Shown in pieces: positions 51,583 to 60,377 of a stretch of DNA of 64,000 bases. Positions within the stretch are counted from its first letter, which is position 1. Each line of letters opens with the position of its first letter. Source of the DNA: Crystallibacter degradans (GTDB lineage: Bacteria; Actinomycetota; Actinomycetes; Actinomycetales; Micrococcaceae); the NCBI RefSeq assembly GCF_012952295.1, contig NZ_JABBCH010000001.1:372001-436000 (forward strand), in the 5' to 3' direction. The notes below the pieces were generated by a model. The model saw only the letters and a list, made by a program, of their open reading frames with translations, ran no database searches and was not told where the DNA came from. The position numbers and the translations under genes are program-made.

Positions 51583-51730
51583 GATGTACCCCCAAGATTC
51601 GTTCCGGATGGGGGTCCACGATGTCGCCGCCGCTCCCCCAACGACATTATGCGGCCAAAGCTGCTGAAACGTTAGACCTCAGCGCCACTTTCTATCCCCA
51701 ACCCCAAAATAATCCTTCTCATCTCGTTAA

Positions 51731-51748
51731 TGAAAATGATTCTCATTT
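51731..51748 (+). promoter_or_regulatory. Zur-like zinc operator
   Basis: TGAAAATGATTCTCA (51731-51745) is a 7-1-7 palindrome with one mismatch and differs at one base from TGAAAATGATTTTCA, the form known for actinobacterial Zur boxes. An overlapping palindrome AAATGA-TTC-TCATTT spans 51734-51748. It is 18 bases before the AztD-like gene. Confidence 0.7.
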
Positions 51749-51765
51749 AATGCTAACTTCAATGC

Positions 51766-53019
51766 ATGCATTCACTGACAGCACCTTGCCGCAGGCACAC
51801 CTTGCTCGCCGCACCTCTTGCCCTCGCGCTCCTGACCTCCTGTGGAGCAGCCGCCGCGGGACCGGATCCGGCTGGCTCTTCTGCTGCCGCCCCCATCCCG
51901 AAGTCCGATGTCGTCGAACTGGGTGAGGCCGCACCCCGGTTGACCCTGACGTACGACGGCGGCGTCATGGTTCTCGACGGCGCAAGCCTTGAACTGCTGG
52001 AAACCGTGGAGCTGGACGGCTTCAACCGGCTCAACCCAGCCGGCGACGGCCGACACGTCGTCATCTCGACCGGCAGTGCCTTCAAAGTCCTTGACACCGG
52101 AAGTTGGAGCGAGGCCCACGGCGACCATGCACATCATTACGCCACAACGCCCTCGCTGACGGACGTCCAGTTCGTCGCGGACGAACCGGGCCATGTGGTC
52201 AGGCATGCCGGACGGACGGTCCTGTTCAGCGACGGCTCGGGCGTCATCGAATCCTTCGACTCTGCCCAGCTTGCCGACGGACAGCCGGAAACCGACACCT
52301 ACACCGCTGCCGAAGCTCACCACGGTGTCGCCGTCGAGCTGAAAAACGGCAACATGTTGCTGACAATAGGCAACAGCACTTCCCGCTCGGGGCTTGCGCT
52401 GCTGGATCAGGACCGCCGCGAGATTACCCGCAACGAGCAATGCCCCGGCGTGCACGGCGAGGCAACGGCGGCAGACGAGGTGGTCACCGTTGGGTGTGAG
52501 GACGGCGCCTTGGTATACCGGGACGGCAAGATCATCAAGGTGGACAGTCCGGACGACTACGGCCGGATGGGGAACCAGAGGGGCTCGGAGGAGTCGGCCG
52601 TTGTACTTGCGGATTACAAAACGGACCCGGACGCTGAACTGGAACGGCCCGAGCGGATCGCCCTGATCGATACGAGCGACAACACCGTGGACCTGGTCGA
52701 ACTGGGCACGAGCTACTCCTTCAGATCGCTTGGTCGAGGTCCGCATGGTGAAGCTTTGGTGCTGGGCACGGATGGATCACTCCACGTCGTGGATCCCGCG
52801 AGCGGAGCCGTCACCGCCCGCATTCCTGTGATCGGCGAATGGGAGGAGCCCGTGGAATGGCAGCAGCCGAGGCCCACTTTGGCAGTCCAGGGCCATACCG
52901 CGTATGTGACTGATCCGGGCACCTCGTCCATCCACGCAGTCGATCTGGAATCCGGCGACGTGATTGAGAGCGCAAATCTACCGCATGTTCCGAATGAGTT
53001 GACCGGCGCCGGCGACTGA
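51766..53019 (+). CDS. aztD: Zinc metallochaperone lipoprotein, AztD-like
   Basis: A 417-residue exported lipoprotein (lipobox LLTSC, C26). The mature part is a beta-propeller-like repeat protein. AHGDHAHHYATTP with H118, H121, H123 and H124 is the zinc-binding histidine patch of AztD, the periplasmic or surface chaperone that hands zinc to the AztC binding protein of an ABC importer. No aztABC genes are in the window, so it is an orphan here. The Zur-like box just upstream supports expression under zinc shortage. The ATG at 51766 is close behind the box, so the leader is short or absent. Confidence 0.88.
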   Translation: MHSLTAPCRRHTLLAAPLALALLTSCGAAAAGPDPAGSSAAAPIPKSDVVELGEAAPRLTLTYDGGVMVLDGASLELLETVELDGFNRLNPAGDGRHVVISTGSAFKVLDTGSWSEAHGDHAHHYATTPSLTDVQFVADEPGHVVRHAGRTVLFSDGSGVIESFDSAQLADGQPETDTYTAAEAHHGVAVELKNGNMLLTIGNSTSRSGLALLDQDRREITRNEQCPGVHGEATAADEVVTVGCEDGALVYRDGKIIKVDSPDDYGRMGNQRGSEESAVVLADYKTDPDAELERPERIALIDTSDNTVDLVELGTSYSFRSLGRGPHGEALVLGTDGSLHVVDPASGAVTARIPVIGEWEEPVEWQQPRPTLAVQGHTAYVTDPGTSSIHAVDLESGDVIESANLPHVPNELTGAGD

Positions 53020-53087
53020 TGCCGTTCCTTGCCTGCCAAGTATCAGGGTGAATACCTTCACTTCGGTAGCTTCGGATGTCACGGCTT

Positions 53088-54749
53088 TTAGGCGGCGGGG
53101 CGGTAGAGGAAGTCGATCCGGCCGAGCGCCCGCTCGAAGATCGACACCGGCTCCAGTGCCTCGTCCGGTTGCTCCGCCGCCGGTGGTGTGCCGGGCAGTC
53201 CCGGTGCGGTTGATAGGTAGGCGTGTCCGGTCGGCGTGGTGGTTTCCACCGTGTGGCGTGGCCCGGGAATCGTTTGGGCGTGCCAGCCGCCTGATTCCTT
53301 CGCCAGGTTACACGCTTCACATAGACCCTGCCCGTTGATCTCGCTGGTCTCCCCGGCGTCGCGCCAGGGCACGACGTGGTCGTGGTGGCGGATCGGCGCG
53401 TCGCACCAGGGTGTGCGGCAGAGCTGGTCCCGGGCCTGGATCATCCGCTGCATCCCGGCGGGCATCAGCCGGGCCCGCGAATCCATCCCGAGCAACTGCC
53501 CGGTACCCGGCGCCGTGTAGAGCCGGCGCACCCACACTTCCACCCCTTCCGAACCGCCTGCACCGCCGGGGTCTGTTCGCTTCGAACCGGGAGGTCCGGT
53601 CGCCGGTACCGGTTCGACGGTGTTGGGCGGGCCGGAACCGGTAGCACCGTCCCCGTTGCCGGCGTCCGCTGCGCCGGCAACGGTCTTGTCTTCCCCGGCG
53701 CCCCTTGCCGGATTGCCGGCCGCCGGGCGATCCGTACTGCCGTTCCCGGCGTCAACGTTGCCGGCCGCTCCCGAAACGACGGTGTCGGCGGCGTCCGGTC
53801 CCGCGATGCCACCGTCGGCATCGTCGGTGCGGAGCAGGTCGCGGGCCCACTGGGCGGGGACGATGCCATACCCGGCCAGGTGGGCCGGCTCGGAATCGCC
53901 CTGGAACAGGGTGCGGTCGGTCATAACCAGCTGCACTTCAATTTTCGCCGGGTTCTCCGCGGGCTGGCCGGTGACACGCTCGACGAGGATGTCGGCCATC
54001 AACTGCCCCCGGCCACGTTCATCGCCCTGCGCCTTCAGCCGGTCGGCCTCCTTGGCCAGGGCCGCGTGGACGGCCACGCCCTGCACCACCGGCAGCAGGC
54101 AGCTCACCTGGGCCATGGTGTCCGGCGCGGGACGGCAGGAGACGTGGCGTTCGGTTTCGGCTTTCGCGGCCCGGCGGACCACCGACAGTGGGTCCAGCCG
54201 CAGTGCGGCCTGCTTCGCCATGGCCCCGATCTGTTTGTCGCCGCACCCTTGCAGCGTCTTCGGATCAGCACACAATTCTTGGTCGACGCGGGCCCGGTCT
54301 TCCACGCTCAGGCACGCGGTTTTGCGGACCAGGATGGTCGCCCGCCACTCGTTCAGCCGGCCCTCCGCCAACGCCGTATACGTGTGCGGCATCTCCCGAA
54401 TCAACGTGGTCGCCATGCCCAGGTGCTTACCTCCCCGGTTCGGCGAATCCTTCCTGGCCAGGCCGACTTCCTTGGCCAGGCCGCGGCCCCGCTTCTCCGC
54501 CGCGACCCCCGCCGCGGCACGGGTCTCCTTACGGGAAGCCACGAACGCCTCGGTCTCGCGGGCCTGCGCCGCGGCGCAGGCGGCCTTGAGCTCCTCCAGC
54601 GCGGTGATCCGGTCGATCCGCACACCCTCCGAGACGTCCTGGTCCATGTCCGCCAGTGCCAGGATCGCGGTACGGACCAGCCCGGCACCCGGATCACCGG
54701 GAACCGGCTTCACCGGATCCATCTCTGCCGGAACGATTGACTCGAACAT
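53088..54749 (-). CDS. DUF222 / HNH endonuclease-motif protein (13E12 type)
   Basis: A 553-residue member of the same family as the protein at 1494-3149. Residues 1-300 are the helical DUF222 part (MFESIVPAE start, ALEELKAACAAAQARETEAF). A Gly/Ala/Asp-rich linker follows (about 305-390). The HNH part reads RMIQARDQLCRTPWCDAPIRHHDHVVPWRDAGETSEINGQGLCEACNLAKE, with the two Cys pairs and catalytic histidine in place. ATG 54749 has no clear ribosome site and may be leaderless (TAGAGT 13 bases upstream). Function unknown; nuclease activity is presumed from the motif. Confidence 0.85.
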   Translation of the reverse strand: MFESIVPAEMDPVKPVPGDPGAGLVRTAILALADMDQDVSEGVRIDRITALEELKAACAAAQARETEAFVASRKETRAAAGVAAEKRGRGLAKEVGLARKDSPNRGGKHLGMATTLIREMPHTYTALAEGRLNEWRATILVRKTACLSVEDRARVDQELCADPKTLQGCGDKQIGAMAKQAALRLDPLSVVRRAAKAETERHVSCRPAPDTMAQVSCLLPVVQGVAVHAALAKEADRLKAQGDERGRGQLMADILVERVTGQPAENPAKIEVQLVMTDRTLFQGDSEPAHLAGYGIVPAQWARDLLRTDDADGGIAGPDAADTVVSGAAGNVDAGNGSTDRPAAGNPARGAGEDKTVAGAADAGNGDGATGSGPPNTVEPVPATGPPGSKRTDPGGAGGSEGVEVWVRRLYTAPGTGQLLGMDSRARLMPAGMQRMIQARDQLCRTPWCDAPIRHHDHVVPWRDAGETSEINGQGLCEACNLAKESGGWHAQTIPGPRHTVETTTPTGHAYLSTAPGLPGTPPAAEQPDEALEPVSIFERALGRIDFLYRPAA

Positions 54750-54872
54750 ACATTCGACTCTATCGTTGTGTAATGCTGCCCACAAGAGAGGGCAAGGCGG
54801 CGGTGGATAACTTCCGCCGCTCTGTAGGCACAGGAGACACGACCGCGCCATCGGGGAGCAGGGGGTCAGGGC

Positions 54873-56222
54873 CTACGCAGCATCAGGATCCCGTTGGTAA
54901 ACATCCGGAACGCCGTCGTGATCGGCGTCGATCTTTTCCTCTGCTTCGATCCTGCGGTAGTGCCGGTTGCGTGCACGCAGGACAACCGTCGCCAACAGCG
55001 CCGCAAGCAGCGAAGCGACGAGGATGGCGACCTTGGCATGGTCGTTCGCCGCAGATCCGAGCCCGAAACTAAGTTCGGCCACCAGCAGCGAGACGGTAAA
55101 CCCAATGCCGGCCAGCAGGCTAATGCCAAGCAGGTCGACCCACCTCAGCGACGGATCAAGCTCGGCGCGCGTGAACTTACTCATCAACCACGTAGTCGCC
55201 ACGATGCCGATCGGCTTACCGAGGACCAGGCCGACGATGATGCCGATGGCCACTGTGTCGGTGAGCGAGGCGGTCAGGCCATCGAATCCACCGATCTCAA
55301 CTCCGGCCGAGAAGAACGCGAAAACGGGAACTGCGAAGCCGGCAGAGACGGGGCGGAAACGGTGTTCGAAAATCTCCGAGAGCCCGGGCCCCGCTGTCGG
55401 GCCGCCGCTGGCCTTGCCACGCAGCACCGGGATGGCAAAACCGAGCAGGACACCTGCAACCGTCGCGTGGATGCCTGACGCATGAAGCAGCGCCCAGGCC
55501 ACGATCCCGATCGGCAGCAGGATCAGCCACGCGGCCGCTGGCTTGAGGCCGAAGAACCGCCGGTATTTCTGCGCCAGAAGGGTGTAAATTGCAAGCGGGA
55601 TAAGTGTCAGCAGCAGCGGGGCAACCTGGATCTCACTGGTGTAGAAGAACGCAATGATGGCGATGGCAATCAGATCATCGACTACCGCCAGTGTCAGCAG
55701 GAATATCCGTAAGGCCGTAGGCAGATGGGAACCAATAACGGCAAGAACTGCGACGGCGAAGGCGATGTCCGTGGCTGTCGGAATGGCCCATCCGCGGATG
55801 GTATCCGTGCTGCCCCAGTTCACAGCTGCATAGATTACCGCCGGCACAACGACGCCGCCGACGGCCGCCGCCACCGGCACTGCCGCCTTCCGGGCGTCGC
55901 GCAGATCCCCGGCAACAAACTCACGCTTTAGTTCCAGGCCTACCAGGAAGAAGAAAACCGCGAGCAGACCATCGGCCGCCCAAGCACCGAGACTTAGATT
56001 CAGGTGCCACGGCTCGTAGCCGATCTTGAAGTCCCGCAAGGCGAAGTAGCTCTCGGACGCCGGCGAGTTGGCCCAAATCAGGGCGATCAGCGCCGTCGCG
56101 ACGAGCAATGCACCGCCGACGGTCTCTTTCCGGAGGATTTCGCCGATCCGCAGGGCTTCGGCGTAACTGCCTCTGCCGAGAACGCGGGGCTTTCGGGGAC
56201 GATCGGGGGAATTTTGGGCCAC
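54873..56222 (-). CDS. nhaA: Na+/H+ antiporter NhaA
   Basis: A 449-residue inner-membrane antiporter that exchanges sodium for protons. The paired aspartates needed for ion binding are in [19 protein letters not shown]; other NhaA blocks are [46 protein letters not shown] and [13 protein letters not shown] charged C-terminal tail (about 30 residues) is longer than in E. coli. The GTG start at 56222 has AAGGAG with a six-base spacer. No NhaR-type regulator is near. Confidence 0.95.
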   Translation of the reverse strand: MAQNSPDRPRKPRVLGRGSYAEALRIGEILRKETVGGALLVATALIALIWANSPASESYFALRDFKIGYEPWHLNLSLGAWAADGLLAVFFFLVGLELKREFVAGDLRDARKAAVPVAAAVGGVVVPAVIYAAVNWGSTDTIRGWAIPTATDIAFAVAVLAVIGSHLPTALRIFLLTLAVVDDLIAIAIIAFFYTSEIQVAPLLLTLIPLAIYTLLAQKYRRFFGLKPAAAWLILLPIGIVAWALLHASGIHATVAGVLLGFAIPVLRGKASGGPTAGPGLSEIFEHRFRPVSAGFAVPVFAFFSAGVEIGGFDGLTASLTDTVAIGIIVGLVLGKPIGIVATTWLMSKFTRAELDPSLRWVDLLGISLLAGIGFTVSLLVAELSFGLGSAANDHAKVAILVASLLAALLATVVLRARNRHYRRIEAEEKIDADHDGVPDVYQRDPDAA

Positions 56223-56426
56223 CAGGGGCTCCTTACGGGAAGGGTCGACGAAATCTCATGCCGACCAGACTTCCCGGCTCACCAGAATTCACCCTATCGC
56301 CTCAAACTGTCGTAGCGGAACAGCACTGTCTGTCAGCGGCCATGAAAAACCGCCCCTGGGCATATGTCGCTTGGGATAAGTCGCACCCCCTGAAGAGGCA
56401 AATCGCAAGGCACCCATTGCCGCTGC

Positions 56427-56834
56427 TTAGCCGAGCGCTCCCAGCAGTTCAGCACAGGCCTGCTCGCATCGCCGGCAGGCCTCGGCACAGACGCGGCAGT
56501 GCTCGTGCATCTGCGCATGGCTTTCGCATTCGTCTGCACAGGCTTTGCAGGTGACCCGGCAGGCCTCCAGCACAGCGCGGGTAACGTTCGCGTCATACCC
56601 GGTGTGGCGGGACAGAATCTTGCCGGTCGTGGCACAGATATCCGCACAGTCGAGATTGGTCCGGATGCACTTCGTCAACTCAGCCACCATATCTTCGCTG
56701 AGGCACGCATCCCCGCAGGCCGTACAGGTCTGCGCACATTCAAAACATGCCGCGATACAGTCCGTCAGTTTCTGCTTGTCGATCCCGCCCAGATCCTTCG
56801 GGTAGGTCTCAAGCATGGACTTGATGTGGCTCAT
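56427..56834 (-). CDS. Four-helix copper-binding protein (Csp/DUF326-like)
   Basis: A 135-residue protein with 18 cysteines laid out along four helices as CxxxC pairs: DCIAACFECAQTCTACGDAC, KCIRTNLDCADIC, EACRVTCKACADEC, HCRVCAEACRRCEQAC. This is the copper storage protein pattern, in which Cys thiolates line a four-helix bundle and hold many Cu(I) ions. No signal peptide, so a cytosolic form (Csp3-like). ATG 56834 has AGAAGGAG upstream. It is divergent from the CopZ-CopB operon, with the CsoR-type site about 170 bases away, so both are probably one copper response. Confidence 0.92.
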   Translation of the reverse strand: MSHIKSMLETYPKDLGGIDKQKLTDCIAACFECAQTCTACGDACLSEDMVAELTKCIRTNLDCADICATTGKILSRHTGYDANVTRAVLEACRVTCKACADECESHAQMHEHCRVCAEACRRCEQACAELLGALG

Positions 56835-57005
56835 TGTTCTGCTCCTTCTGCAATTAGCCAGGGAACGGACCGGCAGTCCGGCCACCTCACAAACCACAGT
56901 AGCCTTACTATTCGGACGCGGAAACCTTACTGCGCGCCCACGCAGGGCAACTTCTGGCGAGCGGGGGCAGCTGCTACCTGCCCAGGACCCGGTCACAAAT
57001 AGCCC

Positions 57006-57033
57006 TTGACTTATACCCCTAGGGGGTATAAGT
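57006..57033 (+). promoter_or_regulatory. CsoR-type copper operator and promoter
   Basis: ACTTATACCCC (57009-57019) and GGGGTATAAGT (57023-57033) make a perfect 11-bp inverted repeat around TAG, matching the TACCCC/GGGGTA form of CsoR-family operators. TTGACT (57006-57011) and TATAAG (57027-57032) look like the core promoter of the copper operon, so bound repressor would block it. No csoR gene lies in the window. The rest of the 335-base gap 56835-57168 holds nothing else recognised. Confidence 0.85.
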
Positions 57034-57168
57034 TCGTGATTACCGGAAACAGCGTCGGATCCTCACGGTCCCTACGCCCCCAACGGTCCACACAGGGCTC
57101 AAGCGCATGCCTTCCCGATGGAAGGTTCTGGCGAAGGCCAATCCCGATACCTCACTGAGGAGATCATT

Positions 57169-57513
57169 ATGTGTGGCACATCCAGCCATAACCTGCCGCT
57201 TATTCAGGTTTCATCAGGCTGCGCCTGCTGTTCCCCGCAGGGAAACCGCGCAGTAGAACCGGCGGTTGCGGTAGACACAGCCGACATCCGCCACCGGTCG
57301 ACGCAGTTCAAAGTCACCGGCATGACCTGCGGACATTGCGTTGCCGGCGTCTCCGAGAAGCTGGGCAAGCTCGAGGGCATCGCCGACGTGGCAGTGGACC
57401 TTGTGCCGGACGGCGTTTCCACCGTCACCGTTTACGGCACCGAAAACATCAGCCCTGACGCTGTGCGCGCTGCCGTCTCTGAAGCAGGGTACGAATTCGC
57501 CGGCACGGTTTGA
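57169..57513 (+). CDS. copZ: Heavy-metal-associated domain protein, CopZ-like
   Basis: A 114-residue protein. The C-terminal 70 residues are an HMA domain with VTGMTCGHCVAGVSEKLGKLEGIADVAVDLV, the Cu(I)-binding MxCxxC. The N-terminal 45 residues add SSGCACCSPQ, a second possible metal site not usual for CopZ. The ATG at 57169 has GAGGAGA upstream. It precedes the copper ATPase by 28 bases and is expected to deliver Cu(I) to it. Confidence 0.9.
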   Translation: MCGTSSHNLPLIQVSSGCACCSPQGNRAVEPAVAVDTADIRHRSTQFKVTGMTCGHCVAGVSEKLGKLEGIADVAVDLVPDGVSTVTVYGTENISPDAVRAAVSEAGYEFAGTV

Positions 57514-57541
57514 TCGGCCGGATCTGGAGGGGAGCAAGACC

Positions 57542-59689
57542 ATGAACAACGAAGACCACGGACGGCACACATCCGTAGACCATTCCGCCAGTGCGACAGT
57601 TTCCGAAGCTGAGCACATGGACCACAACACGCACGGCCAGGCGATGCCGGACGGCCATGCTGCCCACTCCGCCGTCGACGAGGAACATGCCGTCCACCAA
57701 CACGGCCAGCATGCCGGACACAGCACGGCCATGTTCAAGAACAAGTTCTGGCTGAGCCTCGCGCTGTCCGTCCCGGTGGTCTATTTCAGCCCCATGTTTG
57801 CCCACTTGCTCGGCTACCACATCCCGGAATTCCCGGGCTCCCTCTGGATCCCCCCGGTCCTGGGATCGCTGATCTTCTTCTACGGTGGTTTGCCGTTCCT
57901 CAAGGGCGGTTGGACGGAACTGCGCAGCCGGCAGCCGGGCATGATGCTGCTCATCGCGATGGCCATCACCGTCGCCTTCGTCGCATCCTGGATCACCACA
58001 CTGGGCATCGGCAACTTCAATCTGGACTTCTGGTGGGAGCTGGCCCTGCTCGTAGTCATCATGCTGCTGGGCCACTGGATCGAAATGCGCGCCCTCGGCT
58101 CGGCACGGGGCGCCCTGGACGCACTCGCCGAGTTGCTGCCCGATGAAGCCGAACGCATCACCGAACACGGCACGGAAACTGTCAGCCTCAGCGAGCTCTC
58201 CGTCAACGACGTCGTCCTGGTCCGCTCCGGCGCGCGCCTGCCCGCCGACGGCGAAATCATCGAGGGCCGGGCCGAACTCGACGAATCAATGATCACGGGT
58301 GAGTCCAAGACCGTACCGCGTGGCCCCGGCGATAGCGTGGTGGCCGGAACGGTGGCAACCGACAGTGCAGTGCGGATCAGAGTGGGCGCGGTCGGCACCG
58401 ACACCGCGCTGGCCGGCATCCAACGTCTGGTTGCCGAAGCACAAGCGTCCTCCTCCAAAGCGCAGGCGCTGGCGGATAAGGCGGCGGCGTTCCTGTTCTA
58501 CTTCGCCCTCGGCGCCGGCATCATCACCTTCATCGCCTGGGTACTCCTAGGCAGCCCCGACGAGGCCGTCATCCGTACCGTCACCGTCCTGGTCATCGCC
58601 TGCCCGCACGCCCTCGGCCTGGCCATCCCGTTGGTCATCGCGATCTCCACGGAACAGGCGGCCCGTGCCGGAGTCCTGATCAAGAACCGCATCGCGCTTG
58701 AGCGCATGCGCACTATCGACGTCGTACTCTTCGACAAGACCGGAACCCTGACCAAGGGACAGCCCGGCCTGACCGGCATTGCGGCAACCGAGGGAATGAA
58801 CGACGACGACGTTCTGGCGCTGGCCGCGGCCGTGGAAGCGGACAGCGAACATCCCTCCGCCCGGGCAATCGTCTCCGCAGCCCGGGAACGCGGTCTCCGC
58901 GTACCGAACGCCAGCGCCTTCGCCTCGCTGACCGGCCGCGGGGTCAAGGCCGACGTCGGTGCCTCCGCCGTCATGGTCGGTGGACCGAACCTGATCGCGG
59001 CCGAAGGCCTGCAGGTCCCACCGGAATTGCGGAACCAGACCCGTCCCTGGGTCGAACGCGGCGCTTCCGTGCTTCATGTAATCCGCGGCGGAGAGGTCAT
59101 CGGGGCCGTCAGCCTGGAGGACGAGGTCCGCGAGGAATCCCGCCAGGCGATCCCTGCCCTGCAGAAGCGGGGCATCAGGGTCGCCATGATCACCGGGGAC
59201 GCGCAGCAGGTCGCCGATGCCGTGGCAGCTGAACTGAACATCGACGAAGTCTTCGCCCAGGTCCTGCCGCAGGACAAGGACAAGAAAGTCGCCGAACTGC
59301 AGTCCCGCGGCCTGAAGGTGGCCATGGTCGGCGATGGTGTGAACGACTCCCCTGCCCTCGCCCGGGCCGAGGTCGGCATCGCCATTGGAGCGGGAACGGA
59401 CGTGGCGATGGAATCGGCCGGCGTGGTCCTGGCCGGCAACGATCCGCGGGCAGTATTGTCCATGGTGGATCTGTCCCGCGCCAGCTACCGCAAGATGGTC
59501 CAGAACCTCATCTGGGCCACCGGCTACAACGTCATCGCAGTCCCGCTGGCCGCGGGTGTACTGGCCTTTGCCGGCGTCGCAATCTCCCCCGCAGTAGCAG
59601 CAATACTGATGTCGGTGTCCACCATCGTGGTGGCCCTGAACGCCCAACTGCTGCGCCGCATCAAGCTCGATCCTGCCGCTGTGCAATAG
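57542..59689 (+). CDS. copB: Copper-translocating P1B-type ATPase (CPH type, CopB-like)
   Basis: A 715-residue metal efflux pump. The first 65 residues are His-rich (HGRHTSVDHS, HAVHQHGQHAGHS) and replace the usual HMA domain. The membrane metal site reads VIACPHALGLAIP near residue 355; CPH rather than CPC marks the CopB/P1B-3 class. The phosphorylated aspartate lies in LFDKTGTLTKG near residue 399, the actuator loop is ITGES, and the hinge is VGDGVNDSPALARAEVG. It exports copper from the cytosol. ATG 57542 has GGAGGGGAGC upstream. A hairpin follows its stop. Confidence 0.93.
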   Translation: MNNEDHGRHTSVDHSASATVSEAEHMDHNTHGQAMPDGHAAHSAVDEEHAVHQHGQHAGHSTAMFKNKFWLSLALSVPVVYFSPMFAHLLGYHIPEFPGSLWIPPVLGSLIFFYGGLPFLKGGWTELRSRQPGMMLLIAMAITVAFVASWITTLGIGNFNLDFWWELALLVVIMLLGHWIEMRALGSARGALDALAELLPDEAERITEHGTETVSLSELSVNDVVLVRSGARLPADGEIIEGRAELDESMITGESKTVPRGPGDSVVAGTVATDSAVRIRVGAVGTDTALAGIQRLVAEAQASSSKAQALADKAAAFLFYFALGAGIITFIAWVLLGSPDEAVIRTVTVLVIACPHALGLAIPLVIAISTEQAARAGVLIKNRIALERMRTIDVVLFDKTGTLTKGQPGLTGIAATEGMNDDDVLALAAAVEADSEHPSARAIVSAARERGLRVPNASAFASLTGRGVKADVGASAVMVGGPNLIAAEGLQVPPELRNQTRPWVERGASVLHVIRGGEVIGAVSLEDEVREESRQAIPALQKRGIRVAMITGDAQQVADAVAAELNIDEVFAQVLPQDKDKKVAELQSRGLKVAMVGDGVNDSPALARAEVGIAIGAGTDVAMESAGVVLAGNDPRAVLSMVDLSRASYRKMVQNLIWATGYNVIAVPLAAGVLAFAGVAISPAVAAILMSVSTIVVALNAQLLRRIKLDPAAVQ

Positions 59690-59698
59690 CCGGTCGGC

Positions 59699-59738
59699 GG
59701 TGCGTGTGGGCCTGGGCGGATTCGCCCGGGGCCGCACC
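59699..59738 (+). terminator. Hairpin after the copper ATPase gene
   Basis: GGTGCG (59699-59704) pairs with CGCACC (59733-59738); inside, GGGCG-GATT-CGCCC extends the stem. It lies nine bases after the ATPase stop and before the DUF6153 gene. Confidence 0.6.
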
Positions 59739-59794
59739 CTTCGATACCGTTGATGGCGGCCAGCAGATGTGGCCTGAGGGAAAGGCAGGGAACG

Positions 59795-60262
59795 ATGAGC
59801 TACGGCGCGGCACCCCGCCTCAGCCTGCACCTACGCCCCACCGTGGCATTGCTCCTGGGAGTGGCCGCGATCATCTTCGGCATCATCGGGATGCACATCC
59901 TGAATGTCTCGCACCAGGCTTCCGTACCGGCGGCACCCGGTCACTCCACATCGGTTTCGGCAGATACTGCCCATGCCGCGCATCATGTGCCCGCAGCGGA
60001 CACGGCCATCCCTTCGGCTGACACGGCCAATGGCATACTTCCTGCCGGCGGGTGCAACGGACCTTGCGCCGGTGGCCATCATCTGATGGCCGCTGTTTGC
60101 GTGCTGATGACGATCGTGGCCGGTTTCGTCCTGCTCTTCGTCCCCAAATGGCTCCGGCTCAGAAGCGGGGACGGCCTCCGTGCGCCACCCAATGCAGTCG
60201 GCCCGGGCGTGCCTGCGCTTCGTCCTCCTTCACTCGTTCAACTCTCGATCAGCCGCACCTAG
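59795..60262 (+). CDS. DUF6153-like membrane protein
   Basis: A 155-residue protein with two helices, PTVALLLGVAAIIFGIIGMHIL (about 14-35) and MAAVCVLMTIVAGFVLLFVP (about 92-112). The loop between them is rich in His, Cys and Ala (TAHAAHHVPAADTA, GGCNGPCAGGHH) and could bind metal outside the cell. This layout is that of DUF6153 proteins, often found with DUF305 genes. ATG 59795 is chosen with GCAGGGA in front. Position behind CopB suggests a copper-related role (inference). Confidence 0.7.
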   Translation: MSYGAAPRLSLHLRPTVALLLGVAAIIFGIIGMHILNVSHQASVPAAPGHSTSVSADTAHAAHHVPAADTAIPSADTANGILPAGGCNGPCAGGHHLMAAVCVLMTIVAGFVLLFVPKWLRLRSGDGLRAPPNAVGPGVPALRPPSLVQLSISRT

Positions 60263-60377
60263 AGTTCCTGAGCCTTGCCGTCTACCGGGAAGGCTGCCGC
60301 CGCCTGACCCTGCATCCTCTGCCGGCCAGGGCGCACTCATATTCAGCAGTCTGAGATTACTTTCGAAGGAACCCATC

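Noticed and set aside
53088-54749. The two DUF222/HNH genes as homing or mobile nucleases
   Set aside because: They are common resident genes in actinobacteria; no flanking repeats, interrupted host gene or insertion scar is visible.
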